Part shown: piece after piece, positions 52,832 to 61,015 of the stretch | Position numbering within the stretch: the stretch's first letter is position 1 | Layout: the number at the start of each line of letters is the position of its first letter | NCBI GenBank assembly: GCA_016717335.1 | Contig: JADKFS010000019.1 | Location: 186,001 to 250,000 of the forward strand | Length of the DNA: 64,000 nucleotides | Source: Candidatus Ribeiella danica | GTDB lineage: Bacteria; Chloroflexota; Chloroflexia; Chloroflexales; Roseiflexaceae | Reading direction: 5' to 3' | Translations under genes and position numbers: made by a program | The notes under the pieces: model-generated | Seen by the model: the letters and a program-made list of their open reading frames with translations, nothing else | What the model was told of the DNA's origin: nothing | The model's database searches: none

Positions 52832-52996
52832 CGTCCACCTCTAGCAGAGATAATACAACGCCAGTCGGAAGCAACCCGACGGCGCTGCGTTCGCGGCGTG
52901 TCTTCTTCATTGTACCGTATCCCAGGTACAATGAAAACGACCGTGCCGCCCAATGTCAATATTGTCAGGGAAGGGCGCGTTCCGCCGAGCGCATGC

Positions 52997-53254
52997 TCAG
53001 GGGGCGCGCCGGAGCGGGATGTCGGCCTTGAGATGATCGCTCGACTCGCCGCGCAGGAGCGTGACCTCGATCTCGGCAGGCTCGACCAGCGGCACGTACT
53101 TCGCGATCACCGCCGACAGCTCGGCTTTGAGCTGCTCGAGCATCTCCGGCGTCAGCTTGACGCGATCGTGGACGAGCACCGTCAGCAGCCGCTCACGCGC
53201 GACGTCCGAGCTGCGCTCTCGCTTCCCACCAAACAGTGTGTTCAAAAAGCCCAC
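52997..53254 (-). CDS. minE: Cell-division topological specificity factor MinE
   Basis: 85 residues; stimulates MinD ATPase and drives pole-to-pole oscillation of MinCD. The N-terminal membrane-targeting and anti-MinCD region (MGFLNTLFGGK, RLLTVLVHDRVKLTPEMLEQ) and the C-terminal topological domain (EIEVTLLRGESSDHLKADIP) are intact. GTG start with AAAAGGAG upstream. Third gene of minC-minD-minE. Confidence 0.92.
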   Translation of the reverse strand: MGFLNTLFGGKRERSSDVARERLLTVLVHDRVKLTPEMLEQLKAELSAVIAKYVPLVEPAEIEVTLLRGESSDHLKADIPLRRAP

Positions 53255-53363
53255 TCTCGTCTCCTTTTACAGGACGTCCGACGACAGATGAAGGTTGCAA
53301 TCGATGAGTTATGAGGTCGAACACAGTGTCGGTGATACGATGGACTCGTAACTCTTCTATCAG

Positions 53364-54176
53364 CTAGCGCTCGCTGCCGCGTGGCCGGCGGCCGAACATG
53401 CCGAAGAACCGGTCGAGCACGCCCTGCTGCTCCTCCAGCGCCATGAACGGCACCTGCTCGCCCTTGATCCGCCGCGAGATGTCGGCAAACGCGCGGCCGG
53501 CCTGCGAGGATCGGTCGAGCACCGCAACCTCGCCGCGGTTCGTCGCCGTGACGATCGTCTCGTCGTCGGGCACCACGCCGATCAGATCGATCGCCAGGAT
53601 CTGCAGGACATCTTCCACGCTCATCATCTCGCCGCGGCTGACCATGCGCGGCTTGAGCCGGTTGAGGATCAGGCGCGGGTGGCCCTTCTCGAAGGCCTCG
53701 ACCAGCCCGATGATCCGGTCGGCGTCGCGCACGGCCGAGACCTCCGGGGTCGTCACGATCAGCACCTCGTCGGCGCCGGCGATCGCATTGCGAAAGCCGC
53801 CCTCGATGCCGGCCGGGCTGTCGAACAGCACGTAGTCGAACTCGGCGCGCAGCTGGTTCGCGAGCGCGATCATGTCGTCGCCCGAGACCGCGTCCTTGTC
53901 GCGCGTCTGCGCCGCCGGCAGCAGGCACAGGTCGGGGAAGTGCTTATCTTTGATCAGCGCCTGGCGCAGCCGGCAGCGCCCCTCGACCACGTCGACCAGG
54001 TCGTAGACGATCCGGTTCTCGAGGCCCATCACGACGTCGAGGTTGCGCAGGCCGATGTCGGCGTCCACGACTGTGACGCGCGCGCCCTGCATGGCCAGCG
54101 CGGTTCCCAGATTGGCGGTCGTGGTCGTCTTGCCGACGCCGCCCTTGCCGGATGTGATGGTGATCACGCGCGACAT
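53364..54176 (-). CDS. minD: Septum site-determining protein MinD
   Basis: Membrane-associating ATPase of 270 residues. The deviant Walker A GKGGVGKTT (10-18, with signature Lys11) and switch DADIGLRNLDVVMG are typical. The C-terminal amphipathic helix (FMALEEQQGVLDRFFGMFGR) provides membrane binding. The ATG has AAGGGGGA upstream. Confidence 0.94.
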   Translation of the reverse strand: MSRVITITSGKGGVGKTTTTANLGTALAMQGARVTVVDADIGLRNLDVVMGLENRIVYDLVDVVEGRCRLRQALIKDKHFPDLCLLPAAQTRDKDAVSGDDMIALANQLRAEFDYVLFDSPAGIEGGFRNAIAGADEVLIVTTPEVSAVRDADRIIGLVEAFEKGHPRLILNRLKPRMVSRGEMMSVEDVLQILAIDLIGVVPDDETIVTATNRGEVAVLDRSSQAGRAFADISRRIKGEQVPFMALEEQQGVLDRFFGMFGRRPRGSER

Positions 54177-54186
54177 AGGTCCCCCT

Positions 54187-54312
54187 TGCGAACGATGAAC
54201 GATGAACGATAAACGATGAAGAAGACGCTCATCACGTGTAGTCAGCGTTCAGCGTTTAGCGGATAAAGAAACTGCTTGTCAGCTATGTTCAGCGTTCAGC
54301 GTTCAGCGTTTA
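54187..54312. repeat. AACGATG and CGTTCAG heptamer arms, minC-minD spacer
   Basis: Left arm 54187-54221 iterates GAACGAT; right material at 54243-54261 and 54288-54312 iterates CGTTCAG/CGTTTAG, complementary apart from one base per unit. The right arm supplies the minC TGA stop. Confidence 0.8.
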
Positions 54313-54959
54313 TAGCTCTCCCAGGCCTCGACGTTGATCTGGTCGCTCTCGACAAAGGCGACCTCGGGAAAGCGGCCGGCGCCGCCCTCGGGCGCGCGGG
54401 CGATCAGGTCGGCGATGCGCAGCTGCGTCGGCGCCAGCTCGAGCGCGCAGATCACCGCGCCCCGATCGCCGAGAGCGCCAGCATGGACCGTGCCACGAAG
54501 CCGACCCCACACGATCACATTGCCGCCGGCGATAATCTCCGCGCCCGCGTTTACGTCGCCGAGGACGCTGATATGCCCGTGGTGGCGGACGACCTGGCCT
54601 GATCGGACGGTGCGGGCGACGAACGCGGCCTCGCCGCGCTCCTCGCTCTCGGGCCCGCGCATCAGCGGGCGTGCGGCCAGCCCGGCCGCCCGCGCGGCGC
54701 TGCGGCTCTCGCGCGCCGTCGAGGCCAGCGACTCGGGGCGCACGCCGTGCTGCCGCATGAGCTCCAGCAGCGCCGCGAGCTGCTCCTCGTCCAGGGCGCG
54801 CTCGCCGATGTCGATCACAATCTGCGCGCCGTGAAAGAAGTTGGCCCCCTTGCCAAGCTGGCCGCGCAGCGCCTCCAGCACCTCGGCCCATGCCGCCAGC
54901 TCGTCGAGCTGGAGTCGCAGCCCGCCCCTACTCCCCTTGATCGCGATCAAATTCGCCAT
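54303..54959 (-). CDS. minC: Septum site-determining protein MinC
   Basis: FtsZ assembly inhibitor of about 218 residues. The N-terminal domain (IAIKGSRGGLRLQLDE) is followed by a linker and the C-terminal beta-helix (GHISVLGDVNAGAEIIAGGN, VIVWGRLRGTVHAGALGD). I take the ATG at 54959, with GAAGG nearby; an ATG at 54980 lacks a ribosome site. First of the min genes, downstream of mrdA. Confidence 0.93.
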   Translation of the reverse strand: MANLIAIKGSRGGLRLQLDELAAWAEVLEALRGQLGKGANFFHGAQIVIDIGERALDEEQLAALLELMRQHGVRPESLASTARESRSAARAAGLAARPLMRGPESEERGEAAFVARTVRSGQVVRHHGHISVLGDVNAGAEIIAGGNVIVWGRLRGTVHAGALGDRGAVICALELAPTQLRIADLIARAPEGGAGRFPEVAFVESDQINVEAWESYKR

Positions 54960-55118
54960 GGCCGCCTTCGTCGCACACATGTTGTGATCGGTTACCTTTC
55001 ATCATACCACACGCTGTCAAGGGTTTCGCTCGATCTACTATTGATCATGTTTCTTTGTGACGGCATGTCATCAGGGGGTGCTTGGGGAAAAGACATGCAT
55101 TATATCTGTACTATGTAC

Positions 55119-55255
55119 CCGCACCCCCCCTGCTCCCGCTCCCAGCGGGAGCGGGGGTATGCTTCTGGCATCGGAGCGCGGTCGCATAGCCACCGCACTC
55201 CGATGCAGAGAAACCGGCCCCCACCCTTGTCAGGAGCGGGGCAGGGGGTGTGGGA
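55119..55255. repeat. GC-rich multi-hairpin element between mrdA and minC
   Basis: Outer arms CCCCCCCTGCTCCCGCTCCC and GCGGGGCAGGGGGTGTGGG enclose a CTCCCGCT/AGCGGGAG hairpin and a long stem GCATCGGAGCGCGGT/ACCGCACTCCGATGC (about 55169-55206, one mismatch). It is a likely partial terminator; the other ~190 bases of this 327-base spacer show no gene. Confidence 0.65.
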
Positions 55256-55286
55256 CCAGCGGCGCGGCGAGCGAACTAACGGCCAG

Positions 55287-57959
55287 CTAGCGCCCGCGAT
55301 CGTACGGTGCGGCGGGTGAGGCAGGCGCGGCGCTGGCCGGCTCGACCCGCGGCGGCAGCGGCGGCAGATCCTGCTGGCAGCTGCGCGGCAGCGGGCTGGG
55401 CGGCGTCACGTTGAAGTACGCCTGCATGATCTGCGTCACCGCCGGCACCGTGATTGTCGCCGAGCCGTCGTTTAGGTCGCCGGTGCCCTCGACCAGCGCG
55501 AGCACCTCGATCTGCGGGTTATCGTAGGGCGCGAAGCCGACGAACCAGGAGTGGCTCTGCTGAACCGGCGGGCGCGGCTTGCCGTTGAGCGGCGGGATCT
55601 CGATCAGCGGCCCGAACTCGGCCGTGCCGGTCTTGCCGGCGATCTGCAGCCCCGAGCAGTCGTCGCGCGCGGCCTTGTTGGCGCCCTCGGTCACCGAGCG
55701 GCGCATGCCCTCGCGCACCACCGCAAAGTAGCCGGGGTCGACGTCGACCTTGTTCGTGACCTCGGGCTGGATCTCCTGGATCTGCTTGCCGCTCGCGTCG
55801 ACGATCGAGCGAACGATCTGCGGCCGGTAGAGCGTGCCGTTGTTTGCCACCGCCGTCGCCCCGGCGACCAGCTGCAGCGGCGTGACCTCCAGGTTGCCCT
55901 GGCCGATCGCGGCGTTGTAGAGATCGCCGGTCGTCCAGGCCTGCAGCAGCACCTTCTGCTTCCAGGCCGGCGTCGGTATCCGGCCGGGCTGCTCGCCCGG
56001 CAGCCGGATGCCGGTTGGCTTACCGAGCCCGAACCAGCCGAGCCCCTCGGCGAAATTGGTCGGGCCAAGGCCGTCGGGGATGTTCTTCTGCTGATCGGTG
56101 AGGTTGACGACCTGATCGGTGTTCCCGCCGACCACCGACATGAAGAAGATGTTCGACGAGTGCAGCAGCGCGTCGGAGACGTTGATATCGCCATACGCGC
56201 GCGAGCTGGCGTTGCGGTACGTGTCGGTGACGCCAGCCACGAAGCGGTTCTCGACCACCAGCGTGCCGGCGTCGTGCACGCGCGTCTGCGGGGTGATCAC
56301 GCCCTTCTGCAGCGCGATCGAGGCGTCGAACTGCTTGAGCGTCGACCCGGGCGGGTACTGCAGCTTGATCGCGCGGTTCAGCAGCGGGGTCAGGCGGCGA
56401 TTCTCGGGGTTGGAGAGATCCAGCAGCGACCGCAGCTCGTCCGAGCGCTGCGAGTCGGCCCAGATGTTATCATCGTAGGACGGCCAGCTCGCCATCGCGA
56501 GCACCCGGCCGGTGTTGATCTCCAGGGCAATCGCGACGCCGGACCGGATTGGCTTGTAGTCGCGCTTGTAGGCAAACTGGCCGTTCGCGGCGAGGCGCCG
56601 CTGCTCGCTCACGTCGATCCAGTTGCGCAGGATCTGCTCGACCTGGCGCTGAAACGGGGCGTCGATTGTCAGCACCAGGCTATTGCCGTCGCGCGCCGGC
56701 TGAAAGACCTCAGGCGCGCGCACCGGCTGGCCCGAGGCGTCGACCAGCAGGCTCTCCCAGCCGAGCTGGCCGCGCAGCTCCTCCTCGTAGCTGGCCTCGA
56801 TGCCGTCCTTGCCGATCCGGTCGTCGTCGAGGTATTGTGGAATGCCGAGCTGGTTCGGGTTGATCTTCTTGATGATGACGCCGCACTCCTCGGCCTTGCC
56901 GATCGAGTCGAGCAGGCTGCCGACCCACGAGCGGGCCGAGTTCTGGCGCACCAGATCGCACTTGTTGACGCTGCCGATGTAGCCGAGCAGGTGTGAGAGC
57001 GATTGAACCTCGCCGCTGAGTGGGTAGCGGCGCCGGTAGTCTTGCTCGACGACCACGCCGGGCAGGCTGGATGCATTCTCCTGCAGCACCAGCGCCACCG
57101 CGCGCGCGACATCCTGCTTGATCGGTACGGTCTGGTAGCCGGGGATGTCGACGCCGTCGACCCGATCGCCGATCGGGTTGTCGAGCTGCAGGGTCGTCGA
57201 GTAGGCCTCGCTCAGCCGCAGCGCGGCGAGCGAGTGCGCCGGCGGCACGGTGAGCGTCGCCCAGCTCTGCACGATCGGCTGGGCGGCCGGCCCGAGCGCG
57301 GCCGGCCCGAGCAGCCGCGCCAGGTCGTCGCGCAGCGCCTGGTCTTGCGCGAGGCTCGTCGCCGGCGAGATCACCAGCGTGCCGGTGAGCGCGAGCGCGG
57401 CGCTCGGCGTCACGGTGGTCGTGGCGTCGGCTTCGTGCGGCTGGAACTGCACGACCGAGCCGTACCGCGCGGCCAGCGCGGCGGCGTCGTCGCTCTGCGC
57501 CGGGGGCACCGGCAGGGCGATCGGCAAGATGGACTCGTAGCTCCGGGCGGCGGCCAGCACGTCTGCGCCGAGCCCCTGGGCCAGGTCGCTGCGCAGCACC
57601 GCGTCCTGGCCGAGCGCGAGCGCCGGCGAGATCGTCAGCGTGGTGGAGATGCCGAGCAGCTGGCCGAGCTGGGCCAGCACCTTGGCGCGCTGATGCGGCT
57701 GCAGCGTGCGCGAAGGCAGGTCGGCCGGGCGGATCGAGACGGTGTAGATCGGCACGGTCTCGGCCAGCAGCGTCTTGCCGTCGGCCGCGAAGATCTCCCC
57801 GCGGCTGGGGCGCACCGGCAGGAAGCGCATCGTGCGCGCGCGGGTCGAGTCGCGGTAGCGATCCGACTCGTCGGCCACAAGCTGCAGCTGGTAGAGCCGC
57901 CCGACCAGCGCGACCAGGATCAGCAGGGCGACCAGTTTTGGGAGGATGAGCCTATTCAT
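55287..57959 (-). CDS. mrdA: Penicillin-binding protein 2 (peptidoglycan transpeptidase)
   Basis: Elongasome transpeptidase of 890 residues, longer than the usual ~600-700. One N-terminal membrane helix, then a pedestal and the catalytic domain with S539TLK542, S601SN603 and K776TGT779. Residues about 108-173 and 195-260 are two similar blocks (both with ISPA, QD, DLA, PPA), an internal duplication inserted in the pedestal. The Pro/Ala-rich tail is short. The ATG has no Shine-Dalgarno: only CGT separates it from the ~21-copy heptamer array. Lies between mreD and minC. Confidence 0.93.
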   Translation of the reverse strand: MNRLILPKLVALLILVALVGRLYQLQLVADESDRYRDSTRARTMRFLPVRPSRGEIFAADGKTLLAETVPIYTVSIRPADLPSRTLQPHQRAKVLAQLGQLLGISTTLTISPALALGQDAVLRSDLAQGLGADVLAAARSYESILPIALPVPPAQSDDAAALAARYGSVVQFQPHEADATTTVTPSAALALTGTLVISPATSLAQDQALRDDLARLLGPAALGPAAQPIVQSWATLTVPPAHSLAALRLSEAYSTTLQLDNPIGDRVDGVDIPGYQTVPIKQDVARAVALVLQENASSLPGVVVEQDYRRRYPLSGEVQSLSHLLGYIGSVNKCDLVRQNSARSWVGSLLDSIGKAEECGVIIKKINPNQLGIPQYLDDDRIGKDGIEASYEEELRGQLGWESLLVDASGQPVRAPEVFQPARDGNSLVLTIDAPFQRQVEQILRNWIDVSEQRRLAANGQFAYKRDYKPIRSGVAIALEINTGRVLAMASWPSYDDNIWADSQRSDELRSLLDLSNPENRRLTPLLNRAIKLQYPPGSTLKQFDASIALQKGVITPQTRVHDAGTLVVENRFVAGVTDTYRNASSRAYGDINVSDALLHSSNIFFMSVVGGNTDQVVNLTDQQKNIPDGLGPTNFAEGLGWFGLGKPTGIRLPGEQPGRIPTPAWKQKVLLQAWTTGDLYNAAIGQGNLEVTPLQLVAGATAVANNGTLYRPQIVRSIVDASGKQIQEIQPEVTNKVDVDPGYFAVVREGMRRSVTEGANKAARDDCSGLQIAGKTGTAEFGPLIEIPPLNGKPRPPVQQSHSWFVGFAPYDNPQIEVLALVEGTGDLNDGSATITVPAVTQIMQAYFNVTPPSPLPRSCQQDLPPLPPRVEPASAAPASPAAPYDRGR

Positions 57960-57961
57960 AC

Positions 57962-58178
57962 GCCAGTAGTCGGTAGTCAGTAGTCAGTAGTCAGTAGTCG
58001 GTAGTCGGTAGTCGGTAGTCGGTAGTCGGTAGTCGGTAGTCGGTAGTCGGTAGTCGGTAGTCGGTAGTCGGTAGTCGGTAGTCAGTAGTCGGTAGTCGGT
58101 AGTCGGTAGTCAGAATAGCAGCGGAAAGATCGGTGAGGCGCAGTGATACTGACATCTGACATCTGACTACTGGCTACT
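57962..58178. repeat. Long GTAGTCG heptamer array with an inverted arm, mreD-mrdA spacer
   Basis: 57964-58112 holds about 21 tandem heptamers, mostly CGGTAGT with CAGTAGT variants; the right arm 58147-58178 reads ACTGACATCTGACATCTGAC then TACTGGCTACT. It is the longest and most regular array in the window. Confidence 0.92.
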
Positions 58179-58180
58179 CG

Positions 58181-58720
58181 TCAGTACACGTCGACCGGCA
58201 CCTCGCCGCGCCGGCGCCCCTCGATCCAGCGCATCGACAGGAACACCGGCAGCGCGGGGATCAGCACCAGCACCGTTCCCGGCACCAGCGCCACCAGCAG
58301 AAAAGCGCGCGGGCTGACCGGCGCCACCAGCAGCGAGATCAGCAGCCCGAGCGTGGCGTGGTAGGCCAGCGAGCCGAGCACCGCGCCGAAGAGCGGCAGC
58401 AGCCAGCTGCCGCGGCTGACCCACGCCAGCGCCAGGGCCGTAGCCAGCACGGCCGCCAGCAGGGCCAGCGCGTGGCTGCCGAGCGCGCTGTCGGCGCACA
58501 GATCGAGCCCCAGGCCGCCGTAGAGCGCCCAGCGCGCGGCGGCAGACGGGCCGGCGATCAGGGTCTGGCAGATCGCCAGCAGCAGCAGGGCGTTTGGCAC
58601 GACGCCGAGCGGGCGCGGCAGCAGCGTCGTCTGCACGAGCGCGAGCGCGAGCAGCGCCAGCGCCAGCCCGACCTCGCGGACGACGCGCTCCTCTATTCGT
58701 CTGGGTTGAGCAGGACCCAT
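58181..58720 (-). CDS. mreD: Rod shape-determining protein MreD
   Basis: Small membrane protein of about 179 residues with five helices (VGLALALLALALVQTTLLP, ALLLLAICQTLIAG and others), as in MreD. The ATG at 58720 lies inside the mreC 3' end, a 28-base overlap, with GGTGAG just upstream. Links MreB filaments to the cell-wall synthesis complex with MreC and PBP2. Confidence 0.83.
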   Translation of the reverse strand: MGPAQPRRIEERVVREVGLALALLALALVQTTLLPRPLGVVPNALLLLAICQTLIAGPSAAARWALYGGLGLDLCADSALGSHALALLAAVLATALALAWVSRGSWLLPLFGAVLGSLAYHATLGLLISLLVAPVSPRAFLLVALVPGTVLVLIPALPVFLSMRWIEGRRRGEVPVDVY

Positions 58721-59586
58721 GCGTAGCTCACCCGGTCCGGGTCGACAAACGGCCGCAGATCGGCCACCTGGTTGTGGCCGTCGACCTGGATCGTCTCGAT
58801 CGTGCCAATCGGAATACCCTTGCGAATAGCGGCGCGCGGCAGCTCGGCGTCGATCTCGGCCGTGAGGCCGGCCGTGAACACGACATCGCCCCGCGCGAGC
58901 GGCTGGGCGCGCTCGATCGCCTCTAGCCGCAGCCGCGCGCCGACCTGCCACTGCCCACGCACGACGCCGGTGGCGATGCCGGCCCGATCGTAGGCCTGCG
59001 CACTGATCGAGCTGCTGAAGTCGGTGATCAGCAGCACGCTGGCGCTGCGCGGGCCGACCTGCTCGACCACGCCGATCAGCGCGGGCGGGCTGCTGCCCTC
59101 GCGGCCGATCACCGCCATGCCGGTCTGGACGCCCTGCTCGGCGCCGACGCTCAGCATGATCTGGCGGCGCCCGCCGTCGGGCGAGCGCGCGCTCACATCG
59201 GCGCCGAGCGTCTTCCAGCCGCGCTCCTTCTCGATCCGCAGCTGGGCCTCCAGGCGCTCGAGCTTGAGCTGCAGCTCCTGGATCTGGATATTCTCGGCCT
59301 TGAGCTGGCCGTTCTCCTGCTCCAGCGCGGCCACGCGCTCGCGCAGCTGCTGCACGTCGCTCAGGCTCTGGCCGACGCCGCCGACGCCGTCGCCAACCTG
59401 GCGCAGCGTCCGCAGGATTGGGCTGAGCAGCGTCTGGGCCTGCGCGCGCACCGGGCCGAGCATGCCGGCCTGGTCGAGCACCACCAGCAGCAGCGCGAGC
59501 ACAAAGATCACGGCCACCAGCGTCAACGAGCGGTAGGGTGATGACCGAGGAAGCTTGATCGAGCGATTGCGGAGGGAGTCACGCAT
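58693..59586 (-). CDS. mreC: Rod shape-determining protein MreC
   Basis: 297 residues with one N-terminal membrane helix (LVAVIFVLALLLVVLDQAG), a coiled coil (LRERVAALEQENGQLKAENI and on) and the extracytoplasmic beta domains (GMAVIGREGSSPPALIGVVE, LARGDVVFTAGLTAEIDAEL). The ATG follows AACTCGATC at the end of a GTTTTGA repeat arm, with no Shine-Dalgarno. Between mreB and mreD. Confidence 0.9.
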   Translation of the reverse strand: MRDSLRNRSIKLPRSSPYRSLTLVAVIFVLALLLVVLDQAGMLGPVRAQAQTLLSPILRTLRQVGDGVGGVGQSLSDVQQLRERVAALEQENGQLKAENIQIQELQLKLERLEAQLRIEKERGWKTLGADVSARSPDGGRRQIMLSVGAEQGVQTGMAVIGREGSSPPALIGVVEQVGPRSASVLLITDFSSSISAQAYDRAGIATGVVRGQWQVGARLRLEAIERAQPLARGDVVFTAGLTAEIDAELPRAAIRKGIPIGTIETIQVDGHNQVADLRPFVDPDRVSYAWVLLNPDE

Positions 59587-59671
59587 GATCGAGTTTTGAG
59601 TTCTGAGTTTCGAGTTTTGAGTTATTCGATGTTAGGCTCAACTCATAACTCAAAACTCAGAACTCAGAACT
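59587..59671. repeat. Inverted GTTTTGA heptamer arms, mreB-mreC spacer
   Basis: Left arm 59591-59623 (GAGTTTTGAGTTCTGAGTTT and on) and right arm 59636-59671 (CTCAACTCATAACTCAAAAC and on). Its ends touch the mreB stop codon and the mreC start codon. Confidence 0.88.
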
Positions 59672-60749
59672 AATAACGCACGCGCCGGGTGCGCTGAGTG
59701 CTGTTCAGGATATCGCGGTAGATCGGGTTATTGAACTCCTCGACCATCTTGCCGGCGCCGCGGGCCACGCACGAGAGCGGGTCTTCGGCGATATGGACCG
59801 GCATCTTCGTCTCGGCGGCGATGCGCCGGTCGAGGCCGTGCAGCAGCGCGCCGCCGCCGGCCAGCACGATGCCGTGCTCCATCACGTCGGCCACCAGCTC
59901 GGGCGGCGTCTCCTCCAGGGCGGCGCGCACCTCGGCGACGATCGTGTTGACCGGGCCGGCGATCCCCTCGCGCAGCTCGACGCTGGAGACCTCGACCGCC
60001 TTGGGCAGGCCGGTCAGCATGTCGCGCCCGCGCAGCACGACCTTGATCTCCTCGTCGAGCGGGTAGGCGCTGCCGGCAGCGATCTTGACCTTCTCGGCCA
60101 TGCGCTCGCCGATCAGCAAGTTGTACTCGCGGCGGGCGAACTGGACGATCGCCTCGTCGATCTCATCCCCGGCGGTGCGGATCGAGTGATTGATCACAAT
60201 CCCGCCGAGCGAGATCACCGCGACCTCGGTGGTTCCGCCGCCGATGTCGACGATCATCGAGCCCATCGGCTCGTCCACCGGCAGGCCCGCGCCGATCGCG
60301 GCGGCCATCGGCTCCTCGACCACATAGGCCTCGCGGGCGTTGGCGTTCAGCGCCGCGTCGCGAGCCGCGCGCATCTCCACCTGCGTCACCCCCGAGGGCA
60401 CCCCGACGACCACGCGCGGGCGGGGCGAGATTACGCCAAACGAGCGGTCGTGCGCCTTGCCGATGAAATACTTCAGCATCTTCTCGACCACGTCGAAGTC
60501 GGCGATCACGCCATCCTTCAGCGGGCGCACCGCGATGATATTCGCGGGCGTCTTGCCGACCATCGCCTTGGCCTCGGCGCCGACCGCCTTGACCTCCTTG
60601 GTCTTCTTGTCGATCGCGACGACCGACGGCTCGCTGATGACAATCCCCTTGCCACGCACATGCACGAGCGTGTTTGCGGTGCCCAGATCGATGCCCAGAT
60701 CGCGGCTAAATGCTCCAAACAATGAGTTCAACGGATTCGCGATCGCCAC
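59670..60749 (-). CDS. mreB: Rod shape-determining protein MreB
   Basis: Actin-like cytoskeletal ATPase of 359 residues that guides cell-wall elongation. Phosphate 1 (GIDLGTANTLVHV), phosphate 2 (MIVDIGGGTTEVAVISLGG) and the adenosine motif (GIVLAGGGALLHGLD) are intact. The start is GTG at 60749 with GGAGG eight bases upstream; the frame is open further but without a ribosome site. First gene of the mreB-mreC-mreD-mrdA-minCDE cluster. Confidence 0.96.
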   Translation of the reverse strand: MAIANPLNSLFGAFSRDLGIDLGTANTLVHVRGKGIVISEPSVVAIDKKTKEVKAVGAEAKAMVGKTPANIIAVRPLKDGVIADFDVVEKMLKYFIGKAHDRSFGVISPRPRVVVGVPSGVTQVEMRAARDAALNANAREAYVVEEPMAAAIGAGLPVDEPMGSMIVDIGGGTTEVAVISLGGIVINHSIRTAGDEIDEAIVQFARREYNLLIGERMAEKVKIAAGSAYPLDEEIKVVLRGRDMLTGLPKAVEVSSVELREGIAGPVNTIVAEVRAALEETPPELVADVMEHGIVLAGGGALLHGLDRRIAAETKMPVHIAEDPLSCVARGAGKMVEEFNNPIYRDILNSTQRTRRVRY

Positions 60750-60835
60750 AGTTCTATCCTCCAGCCACGAACCGCGCGGCGTCGGGTACGCGCGGCAGGG
60801 GTTGTCTCTATGCACTATGTCAAATGACAAGCCCA

Positions 60836-60844
60836 ATTATAGCA
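60836..60844 (-). promoter_or_regulatory. Extended -10 promoter of the mre/min cluster
   Basis: TGCTATAAT on the minus strand about 87 bases upstream of the mreB GTG. Five-base arms TGTCA and TGACA around AA (60818-60829) lie just downstream. Confidence 0.5.
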
Positions 60845-60888
60845 TAGTTGGCTGGGGCCAATTCTGACAAGATTGTGATGAAGGGAAC

Positions 60889-60952
60889 GGGCGCGCTTCA
60901 TCAGCGCGCCCGTTCCCTGCCTCCGCCCCTGCCAGTGGCAGGGGCGGAGTGT
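60889..60952. terminator. Two strong hairpins downstream of the cyclase gene
   Basis: GGGAACGGGCGCGC pairs with GCGCGCCCGTTCCC around a short loop, followed by CTCCGCCCCTGCCA pairing with TGGCAGGGGCGGAG. They separate the cyclase gene from the mreB promoter. Confidence 0.65.
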
Positions 60953-60965
60953 ACTGGCAACCGCG

Positions 60966-61014
60966 TACTGACAACCGTGTATTGACTACCGACTACCGAC
61001 TACCGACTACCGAC
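60966..61014. repeat. GACTACC heptamer tract
   Basis: Five or so GACTACC/GACAACC units, period 7, ending at the cyclase stop codon; a single arm of the AGTAGTC/GGTAGTC family. Confidence 0.75.
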
Positions 61015-61015
61015 A

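Noticed and set aside
57962..58178. Possible CRISPR array
   Set aside because: The repeats are 7-mers in direct tandem with no spacers, and no cas gene is in the window.
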